A stretch of 22,153 nucleotides of DNA from CBDULX01 sp965368175. Lineage in GTDB: Bacteria > Pseudomonadota > Gammaproteobacteria > SZUA-229. Every line of letters starts with the position of its first letter. The stretch's first letter is position 1. The notes below the pieces were generated by a model. The model saw nothing but the letters and a program-made list of their open reading frames with translations. It searched no databases and was not told where the DNA came from. The stretch covers positions 1 through 22,153 of the forward strand of contig CBDULX010000024.1 in the NCBI GenBank assembly GCA_965368175.1, in the 5' to 3' direction. A program made the position numbers and the translations under genes. This document shows, piece by piece, positions 16,120 through 22,153 of this stretch.

Positions 16120-16580
16120 GATTCATCTCGCTGCTGCTACTGGCCCTGGTTTCCTGTAGTTCTGTAAGTGAGCAAACCCGTTGGGACCCACTGCTCGAAC
16201 AGACCCCGGCGGACACAACAGGACTGGACCGCACACTCGGCCAACTGTCTCCGGCCGTACAGCGTTTAATTCAACAGGCCGATCTGGCAATTGCCAATAA
16301 CGACTGGGTGAACGCCATCTCCACCCTTGAACGGGCACTTAGAATTAACCCTAAACAGGCCGAGACCTGGAGCCGATTATCAGTGGCCAATTTTGGCAAA
16401 CAACAATACCAGCAGGCTATCCAGATGGCTCGTCGCTCCAATAGTCATATCCTTAACAATAATGAACTCAAGGCCTATAACTGGTTAATGATTTCACGGG
16501 CCTATGAGCAACTGGGTGACATGGAGCAGTCCCGGCAGGCCGTACTCACCAGTCAGCAACTGAAACAGGGTGCCCGTTAA
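16071..16580 (+). CDS. lpoP: TPR lipoprotein, probable PBP1B activator (LpoP-like)
   Basis: The product is 169 aa. A signal peptide ends in the lipobox L-V-S-C with the lipidated Cys at 29, so an outer-membrane lipoprotein is likely. TPR-like helices follow: LIQQADLAIANNDWVNAIST and ALRINPKQAETWSRLSVANFGKQQYQQAIQMA, then AYEQLGDMEQSRQA. The ATG at 16071 has AGAGGG just upstream. The gene begins inside the end of mrcB (49-nt overlap), implying coupled expression. In Pseudomonas aeruginosa a TPR lipoprotein encoded with PBP1B, LpoP, activates that enzyme. Same context, size class and architecture make this the best match, but I infer the function; a generic TPR lipoprotein is the alternative. 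Confidence 0.65.
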   Translation: MQIKINTGLVERNIRLGFISLLLLALVSCSSVSEQTRWDPLLEQTPADTTGLDRTLGQLSPAVQRLIQQADLAIANNDWVNAISTLERALRINPKQAETWSRLSVANFGKQQYQQAIQMARRSNSHILNNNELKAYNWLMISRAYEQLGDMEQSRQAVLTSQQLKQGAR

Positions 16581-18541
16581 TGAAATCGGCAGCAGAGTTA
16601 CTGGGTGAGAATGGGCCGTTCGGTAAAACCATAGAGGGTTTTGTGCCTCGGGCCGGTCAGCAGGCCCTGAGTCAGGCCATAGAACAGGTGATTGAAAATA
16701 ATAAAACGCTGGTGGCCGAAGCGGGTACCGGCATAGGTAAAACCTTTGCCTACCTGATTCCAGCCCTGTTATCTGGCAAAAAAACCATTATTTCCACTGG
16801 CACACGGCATTTACAGGATCAGCTGTTTCATCGGGATTTACCCGTGGTTAAACAGTCACTGGGCATAGATGTGTCCACTTCGTTGCTCAAGGGTCGCTCT
16901 AATTACCTGTGCCTGCATCGTATGAAGCTGGCCCATGAACAGGGCTATCTCACCCGTGAAACCCAGGACCATTTGCAGCGCATCAAGTCATGGTCCAAAT
17001 CCACCCGCAGTGGTGATGTGGCTGAAATGTCCGAAATTACCGAGGATGCGAGAATATGGCCACTGGTCACCTCCACGGTGGACAACTGCCTGGGCTCGGA
17101 CTGCCCGGACTGGAGCGATTGCCATGTTGCCAAAGCCCGGCGTGCCGCACAGGAATCCGACCTGGTGGTGGTCAATCATCATCTGTTGCTGGCGGATATG
17201 GCCATTAAGGAAGAAGGCTTTGGCGAACTACTGCCCAGTGCCGAGACCTTTATTATCGATGAAGCTCATCAGCTGCCGGAAGTGGCGTCACGATTTTTTG
17301 GCAAAGGTATCAGCAGTCGACAGCTCAGTGGTCTGATCAGTGATGCGGTGGCGGAACAGGTTCAGGATGCGCCGGATATGCCTGGCATTCGAGACGCCGC
17401 CGATCAGCTTAAAAAAGCCATGCAGGATTTCCGGCTGGCCCTGGGTGCGAATAACCAGCGAGACGCCTGGAATAAAATCATCAACAAACCGGCCCTGGTT
17501 AAAGCCAGCAACGAATTAAAAAATGCACTCGATGAACTGGCTGAACAACTGGAAATTGCCGCCGAACGCAGTAAGGGACTGGAGCAATGTTATGCTCGCT
17601 GCACGCAGCTGAGTCAGATGCTCGCAACTTACGGCAAGCCATCACTGGATGCTGATGATCCTAACCAGTCACCCAGCATCTACTGGTATGAAACCTTCAG
17701 TCAGGGTTTTGTGTTGCATATTACACCGCTGGATATTGCCGGCACTTTTCGCAGTCATCAACTGTCGTTGAAAGGCAGCTGGATATTCACTTCCGCGACC
17801 CTGCAGGTGGGAGATGATTTCGGACATTTTGCCAAACGACTGGGCCTGGTGGACTATGAACAGGGTAACTGGAACAGCCCGTTCAATTATCAGACGCAAA
17901 GTATGCTCTATGCGCCGAAAAACTTACCGGAACCGTCCAGTTCTAATTACACTCAGGAATTATTGAAGCAGGCCATACCCGTGTTAAAAGCCAGTGGCGG
18001 ACGGGCTTTTGTACTGTTTACCAGTTACCGGGCGCTGAATGAGGCGGTACCGATCCTGGAGGCTGCACTGGAGTACCCATTACTGGTGCAGGGCTCCCTG
18101 CCCAAGCATCTGTTATTACAGAAATTCAAACAGCTGGGCAATGCGGTATTACTGGGGACCGGCAGCTTCTGGGAAGGGGTAGATGTACGGGGTGAGGCTC
18201 TGTCCTGTGTCATTATCGATAAACTGCCCTTTGCCTCTCCCGGTGATCCGGTCATGCAGGCCAGACTGGATGCTATTCGAAGTGCTGGTGGCCAGCCGTT
18301 TATGGATTATCAATTGCCTCAGGCCGTTATTGCGCTAAAACAGGGGGCCGGCCGACTGATTCGGGATATGTCCGATTATGGTGTGCTCATGCTGGGTGAT
18401 CCCAGGTTACTGAGTAAATCTTATGGTCGCCTGTTTCTAAACAGTTTACCGGCCATGCCGAGAACTCAGGAACTGGACGATGTTAGTCAGTTCTATAACA
18501 GGCAAACAACAAAGCGTAGTCATGAAACTGCTTGCACTTGA
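16580..18541 (+). CDS. yoaA: YoaA/DinG-family XPD-like Fe-S DNA helicase
   Basis: The product is 653 aa (E. coli YoaA 636, DinG 716). Walker A is AGTGIGKT at residues 48-55 and the DEAH box is at 227-230. Between them four cysteines, C111, C170, C175 and C181, have the C-x4-C-x5-C spacing of the [4Fe-4S] domain of DinG/XPD helicases. C-terminal helicase motifs include GTGSFWEGVDV and QGAGRLIRD. The family unwinds DNA 5' to 3'; in E. coli YoaA works with HolC at stalled replication forks. Length and sequence favour YoaA over DinG. It overlaps the previous stop by one base (TAATG) and the tsaB start by 20 nt. Confidence 0.92.
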   Translation: MKSAAELLGENGPFGKTIEGFVPRAGQQALSQAIEQVIENNKTLVAEAGTGIGKTFAYLIPALLSGKKTIISTGTRHLQDQLFHRDLPVVKQSLGIDVSTSLLKGRSNYLCLHRMKLAHEQGYLTRETQDHLQRIKSWSKSTRSGDVAEMSEITEDARIWPLVTSTVDNCLGSDCPDWSDCHVAKARRAAQESDLVVVNHHLLLADMAIKEEGFGELLPSAETFIIDEAHQLPEVASRFFGKGISSRQLSGLISDAVAEQVQDAPDMPGIRDAADQLKKAMQDFRLALGANNQRDAWNKIINKPALVKASNELKNALDELAEQLEIAAERSKGLEQCYARCTQLSQMLATYGKPSLDADDPNQSPSIYWYETFSQGFVLHITPLDIAGTFRSHQLSLKGSWIFTSATLQVGDDFGHFAKRLGLVDYEQGNWNSPFNYQTQSMLYAPKNLPEPSSSNYTQELLKQAIPVLKASGGRAFVLFTSYRALNEAVPILEAALEYPLLVQGSLPKHLLLQKFKQLGNAVLLGTGSFWEGVDVRGEALSCVIIDKLPFASPGDPVMQARLDAIRSAGGQPFMDYQLPQAVIALKQGAGRLIRDMSDYGVLMLGDPRLLSKSYGRLFLNSLPAMPRTQELDDVSQFYNRQTTKRSHETACT

Positions 18542-19205
18542 TACAGCCACAGAAGCCTGTTCAGCGGCCCTTTATATCGATGGTGATATCAGCCAGAACT
18601 ATCAACTGGCTCCCCGGGAACATACCCGATTGATACTGGGTATGATCGAAGATTTACTGAATGATGCAGGTATTACAGTTAAACAGCTGGATGCTCTGGC
18701 CTTTGGTCGCGGCCCGGGCTCGTTCACCGGCGTGAGAATTGCCACGGGAGCCGTGCAGGGCATGGCCTATGGTGCCGATTTACCGGTAGTGCCAGTATCT
18801 ACCCTGGCGGCCATAGCCCAGTCGGTTCACGATAATCACCAGGCCGAATTTGTGTTAACGGCCATCGATGCCCGGATGGAGGCGGTGTACTGGGCGGAGT
18901 ATCTGGCTGATCAGGGTTTGATGAAACTGAGTGGTGAAGAAATGGTTGTTTCGCCCGAACAGGTGCCTTTGCCCGCTCAGCAAGTATGGGTCGGTGCAGG
19001 TTCCGGCTGGGCGGCTTATGAGCCGCAACTTTTAACACGCCTTCAGCAGCCAATGCAGGTGATATATTCCGATGTTTACCCACAGTCTGCCAGTATTGTT
19101 AAACTTGCGGCCCATGATTTTGCCAATGGGAACTTTGTTGAGGCAGCCAGAGCGGTGCCTGTGTATTTACGTAATAATGTGGCGAAGAAAACATCGGAGC
19201 GGTGA
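18522..19205 (+). CDS. tsaB: TsaB, partner subunit for tRNA t6A modification
   Basis: The product is 227 aa from the ATG at 18522 (E. coli 231). The open frame reaches back to 18480, but the family N-terminus is MKLLALDTATEACSAAL, which fixes the start. Conserved features are the ASKHA-type LDTATEACS, REHTRLILGMI, GRGPGSFTGVRI at about 65-76, and the end PVYLRNNVAKK. TsaB pairs with TsaD and TsaE to place threonylcarbamoyl on A37 of ANN-decoding tRNAs. It begins within the last 20 nt of yoaA. RimI, often next to tsaB, is not here. Confidence 0.95.
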   Translation: MKLLALDTATEACSAALYIDGDISQNYQLAPREHTRLILGMIEDLLNDAGITVKQLDALAFGRGPGSFTGVRIATGAVQGMAYGADLPVVPVSTLAAIAQSVHDNHQAEFVLTAIDARMEAVYWAEYLADQGLMKLSGEEMVVSPEQVPLPAQQVWVGAGSGWAAYEPQLLTRLQQPMQVIYSDVYPQSASIVKLAAHDFANGNFVEAARAVPVYLRNNVAKKTSER

Positions 19206-19218
19206 ACTTAATCGCCAC

Positions 19219-19247
19219 TTGGGTTAGTCCCTGTCATGTTGTAATAT
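19219..19247 (+). promoter_or_regulatory. Possible promoter for prfB
   Basis: TTGGGT (19219-19224) and TAATAT (19242-19247) are spaced by 17 nt in the 77-nt gap before prfB, 35 nt ahead of its start. Both boxes are moderate matches to the sigma-70 consensus (4 of 6 each). No terminator is visible after tsaB, so read-through is also possible. Confidence 0.35.
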
Positions 19248-19282
19248 AGCGCGCTTAATTTGGCAGGAACACCAACCCATTC

Positions 19283-20381
19283 ATGTTTGAAATCAACCCG
19301 ATCATCAATCACATCAATGACCTCAATGAGCGCAGTCTGTCGCTTAGGGGGTATCTTTGACTTCGATAGCAAGAAAGAAGAACTTGACGAAGTCAGTCGT
19401 GAACTAGAACAGCCCAATGTATGGAATGATCCGGAACGCGCCCAGAAACTGGGGCAGGACCGTGCCAGGCTGGAAGCCATAGTTAAAACCCTGGAAACAC
19501 TGGGCAATGCCCTGTCCGATGCAAAAGAACTGCTGGACATGGCCGTTGAAGATAATGACGAAGACAGTGTGAATGCGGTCATCGCCGATCTTGATGTTAT
19601 GGAAAAGCAGGTGTCCGACCTGGAATTTCGACGAATGTTTTCCGGCGAAATGGACCCCAATAATGCCTTTCTCGATGTTCAGTCCGGCTCCGGGGGAACC
19701 GAAGCCCAGGACTGGGCTGAAATGTTATTACGTATGTATTTGCGCTGGGGCGAAGCCCATGGGTTTAAAACCGAACTGATCGAGGCCTCTGCGGGTGATG
19801 TGGCGGGTATTAAAAGTGCCACCATTCGTTTTGAAGGCGAATACGCCTATGGCTGGTTAAGAACCGAATCCGGTGTACACCGCCTGGTTCGTAAATCGCC
19901 GTTCGATTCCGGTAATCGTCGCCATACATCTTTTGCTGCGGTGTTTGTGTCGCCGGAAGTGGATGATGATATCGACATCGAAATTAATCCGGCGGATTTA
20001 CGCATCGATGTTTATCGTGCCAGTGGTGCCGGTGGCCAGCACGTAAACAAAACCGAATCGGCGGTGCGTATCACCCATGCACCGAGTGGCATCGTGGTAC
20101 AGTGTCAGAGTGATCGCTCCCAGCACAAAAACAAAGCAACGGCCATGAAGCAACTGAAAGCCAAACTCTATGAACTGGAACTGCAAAAACGCAGCGGCGA
20201 ACAGCAGGCTCTGGAAGACACCAAATCCGACATTGGCTGGGGCAGCCAGATACGCTCCTATGTGCTGGATGCTTCGCGCATTAAAGATTTGCGCACTAAT
20301 GTAGAAACCGGCAATACCCAGGCCGTGCTCGATGGTGGCCTGGATATGTTTATCGAAGCCAGTTTGAAAAGTGGCCTGTAA
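19283..20381 (+). CDS. prfB: Peptide chain release factor 2 (RF2), read through a +1 programmed frameshift
   Basis: The gene starts at ATG 19283 with MFEINPIINHINDL, runs 25 codons to an in-frame TGA (19358-19360), then continues in the +1 frame from GAC at 19359 to the stop at 20381. The joined product is 365 aa, the same as E. coli RF2. The codon-recognition tripeptide SPF falls at residues 205-207 and the catalytic GGQ at 250-252, matching E. coli numbering. Residue 246 is Ala, the usual bacterial state, rather than the Thr of E. coli K-12. RF2 releases the peptide at UGA and UAA. The frame change is regulation, not a broken gene. lysS follows, as in E. coli. Confidence 0.97.
19346..19361 (+). 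promoter_or_regulatory. RF2 autoregulatory +1 frameshift site
   Basis: An internal Shine-Dalgarno-like AGGGGG (19346-19351) is followed by TAT, then CTT TGA C (19355-19361). This is the canonical bacterial prfB signal: when RF2 is scarce the ribosome pauses at the UGA, tRNA-Leu slips from CUU to UUU, and translation continues in the +1 frame. When RF2 is plentiful, termination gives a 25-residue peptide. From memory, the site matches the E. coli one base for base. Confidence 0.97.
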
Positions 20382-20435
20382 TGTTGAATTAAACTATGGA
20401 TATTAATTTAAGGGTACTCTAATTAATTCGGAAAA

Positions 20436-20523
20436 TGTCATCCCGAACGAAGTGGTGGGATCTTATAGCCATCAAGACATAAATCTTTCAAGTAAAAGAT
20501 TTCTCCCTTCAGTCGAAATGACA
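20436..20523. repeat. 88-bp palindromic repeat between prfB and lysS
   Basis: Begins TGTCAT (20436) and ends ATGACA (20523). The outer arms pair imperfectly: TGTCATCCCGAACGAAG against the reverse complement reading TGTCATTTCGACTGAAG. Inside is a perfect hairpin, AAATCTTT (20481-20488) and AAAGATTT (20495-20502), around CAAGTA. It occupies the middle of the 199-nt prfB-lysS gap. GTCATTTCGACxGAAGGGAGAAATCT-type palindromes occur as dispersed intergenic repeats in many unrelated bacteria, as I recall. The rest of the gap is AT-rich; TATATAA near 20558 could be a -10 for lysS but has no clear -35. Confidence 0.8.
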
Positions 20524-20580
20524 AACTAAGAGCAAGTCTTAAATTTTTATTCATCTTATATAAACTGAAAGTAAAAACCT

Positions 20581-22095
20581 ATGACCAATAAAGACCAGAA
20601 TACTGAAGAGCAACAGGACGAAAACAAACTGATTGCCCAACGCCGTGAAAAATTAACGGCCATGCGTGAACTCGGTAATGCCTTCCCCAATGATTTTCGT
20701 CGTGACTCTCTGGCCGCTGAAATCCATGCTGAATATGGACATCATTCGGCAGAAGAGCTGGAACAGATGCAGGTGCGTGTAAAAGTGGCTGGACGTATGA
20801 TGGCGAAACGCATCATGGGCAAAGCCAGTTTCACACAGTTACAGGATATGTCCGGTCGCATCCAGTTGTTCCTGCAACGGGATAATCTGCCTGAAGGCGT
20901 TTATAACGAAGGCTTCAAAAAGTGGGATGTGGGAGACATCATCGGTGCCGAAGGCGTGGTGTTCAAAACCAAAACCGGTGAGCTGTCTATCAAAGCAGAT
21001 GTCATACTGATACTTACTAAATCATTGCGACCACTGCCTGAGAAATGGCACGGTTTGTCCGATCAGGAAACCCGTTATCGTCAACGTTACGTCGATCTGG
21101 TCATGAACCAGGAAGTTAAGGAAACATTTATAAAGCGTTCAAAAATTATTTCCTACATTCGTAATTTTTTCGAGCAACGTGGTTTTCTGGATGTCGAAAC
21201 ACCCATGTTGCAGGGCATACCCGGTGGTGCCACTGCACGACCTTTCATTACCCATCATCATGCCCTGGATATGCCCATGTTCATGCGCATCGCACCTGAG
21301 CTTTATTTAAAACGACTGGTGGTGGGTGGTTTCGAAAAAGTGTTCGAGATCAACCGTAACTTCCGTAACGAAGGTGTATCTACCCGGCACAATCCTGAAT
21401 TCACCATGCTCGAGTTCTACCAGTCCTATGCCGATTACAATGATCTCATGGACATTACCGAAGACCTGTTGCGCGGACTTGCGAAGGATGTGATTGGCAC
21501 AACGGATATAGAATACCAGGGTGAAGTTTATGATTTTGCCAAACCCTTTACCCGCATAAGCGTGTTCGATTCGATTCTTCATTTTAATCCAGACATCAAA
21601 GCTGACGAGCTGGCCGATCTGGAGGGTGCCATAAAAATTGCAAAAAATCTGGGTATACCCCTGAAAGATTCTTACGGATTAGGTAAGGTGCAAATCGAAA
21701 TATTTGAAAAAACCGTTGAGCATCGTTTAATGAATCCCACCTTCATTACTGAATACCCAACCGAAGTGTCACCTCTGGCAAGACGCAATGATAAAAATCA
21801 TTTCGTCACCGATCGTTTCGAATTTTTCGTTGGTGGTCGAGAGTTAGCCAACGGTTTCTCCGAGCTCAACGACGCCGAAGACCAGGCCGAACGATTCATG
21901 CAGCAGGTCGCCGAGAAAGACGCCGGTGATGACGAAGCCATGCACTATGATGCGGATTATATTCGAGCTCTGGAACATGGTTTACCACCAACAGCAGGAG
22001 AGGGCATAGGCATAGACCGGCTGGTGATGTTGTTAACTAACTCACCTTCGATACGGGATGTTATATTGTTCCCTCATATGCGGGCTGAGGTTTAG
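20581..22095 (+). CDS. lysS: Lysyl-tRNA synthetase, class II
   Basis: The product is 504 aa (E. coli LysS 505). It has an OB-fold anticodon-binding domain at about residues 60-150 (VKVAGRMMAKRIMGKASFTQLQD) and a class II catalytic core: motif 1 around SKIISYIRNFFEQRGFLDVETP, motif 2 with FEINRNFRNEG and the HNPEFTMLEFYQ segment, and motif 3 GEGIGIDRLVMLL near the C-terminus. It charges tRNA-Lys. It follows prfB, the E. coli arrangement, but 199 nt and a palindromic repeat separate them. The N-terminal residues are charged and variable, as usual for this enzyme. The ribosome binding site is weak (GAAAG, about 9 nt upstream). Confidence 0.97.
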   Translation: MTNKDQNTEEQQDENKLIAQRREKLTAMRELGNAFPNDFRRDSLAAEIHAEYGHHSAEELEQMQVRVKVAGRMMAKRIMGKASFTQLQDMSGRIQLFLQRDNLPEGVYNEGFKKWDVGDIIGAEGVVFKTKTGELSIKADVILILTKSLRPLPEKWHGLSDQETRYRQRYVDLVMNQEVKETFIKRSKIISYIRNFFEQRGFLDVETPMLQGIPGGATARPFITHHHALDMPMFMRIAPELYLKRLVVGGFEKVFEINRNFRNEGVSTRHNPEFTMLEFYQSYADYNDLMDITEDLLRGLAKDVIGTTDIEYQGEVYDFAKPFTRISVFDSILHFNPDIKADELADLEGAIKIAKNLGIPLKDSYGLGKVQIEIFEKTVEHRLMNPTFITEYPTEVSPLARRNDKNHFVTDRFEFFVGGRELANGFSELNDAEDQAERFMQQVAEKDAGDDEAMHYDADYIRALEHGLPPTAGEGIGIDRLVMLLTNSPSIRDVILFPHMRAEV

Positions 22096-22121
22096 GTTTA
22101 TTTAGGTATGGATTGATTATT

Positions 22122-22147
22122 AAAGCCAACATTTTGTTGGCTTTTTT
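22122..22147 (+). terminator. Rho-independent terminator after lysS
   Basis: A perfect 10-bp stem, AAAGCCAACA (22122-22131) and TGTTGGCTTT (22135-22144), closes a TTT loop, and the T-run continues to 22147. The A-rich 5' arm also makes it potentially bidirectional. It ends the prfB-lysS unit. Confidence 0.9.
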
Positions 22148-22153
22148 ATGAGC

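Noticed and set aside
18480..18521. Upstream start for TsaB
   Set aside because: The family N-terminus begins at MKLLALDTATE (18522); the upstream 14 codons lie in the yoaA coding sequence.
19260..19358. Single-frame start for prfB upstream of the frameshift
   Set aside because: Before the TGA this frame encodes nothing like RF2, whereas ATG 19283 in the other frame gives the RF2 N-terminus and meets the canonical frameshift signal.
1..22153. CRISPR arrays, tRNA or rRNA genes, riboswitches, prophage or defence genes
   Set aside because: I looked for regular direct repeats, cloverleaf-like segments and atypical gene blocks and found none; all sizeable gaps are explained by promoters, terminators or palindromic repeats.

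Overview
The window reads as a chromosomal housekeeping region of a gammaproteobacterium. The evidence is a complete isc-type Fe-S cluster run (iscU-iscA-hscB-hscA-fdx-iscX), followed in Pseudomonas-like order by ndk, rlmN, pilF, rodZ, hisS, yfgM, bamB and der, then by an E. coli-type mrcB, yoaA, tsaB, a frameshifted prfB and lysS. Every gene I can support lies on the + strand. Base composition is moderate and somewhat AT-leaning. I cannot name the genus. I see no rRNA, tRNA, CRISPR array, transposase, prophage or toxin-antitoxin gene, and no gene set that looks like an undescribed system.

Layout. (1) Positions 1-3755 hold Fe-S cluster assembly: scaffold IscU (3' end only), IscA, the HscB/HscA chaperone pair, ferredoxin and IscX. 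(2) Positions 3806-5413 hold a likely promoter, ndk and rlmN, whose product is itself a radical-SAM Fe-S enzyme. (3) Positions 5410-10480 hold pilF, rodZ, hisS, yfgM and bamB, joined by ATGA overlaps or gaps of 14 nt or less: pilus secretin assembly, cell shape, translation, secretion and outer-membrane assembly. The isoprenoid gene ispG, which sits between rodZ and hisS in E. coli and Pseudomonas, is absent here. (4) Positions 10481-12117 hold a DUF945 (YdgA-like) protein with its own leader and a clear terminator. (5) der occupies 12145-13560. (6) Positions 13792-19205 hold mrcB (PBP1B), a TPR lipoprotein resembling the PBP1B activator LpoP, the Fe-S helicase yoaA and tsaB, with overlapping ends. 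(7) Positions 19283-22147 hold prfB with the classical RF2 +1 frameshift site, then lysS and a strong terminator.

The non-coding sequence is more distinctive than the genes. Three unrelated palindromic elements occupy intergenic gaps: a 313-bp element with terminal inverted repeats between hscB and hscA (995-1307), a nested palindrome built from CGCAAAT-type units between der and mrcB (about 13573-13711), and an 88-bp palindrome between prfB and lysS (20436-20523). The first is the best candidate for follow-up. It splits a normally tight chaperone operon, its edge coincides with the hscB stop codon, and its internal repeats would let the transcript fold into a three-way junction.
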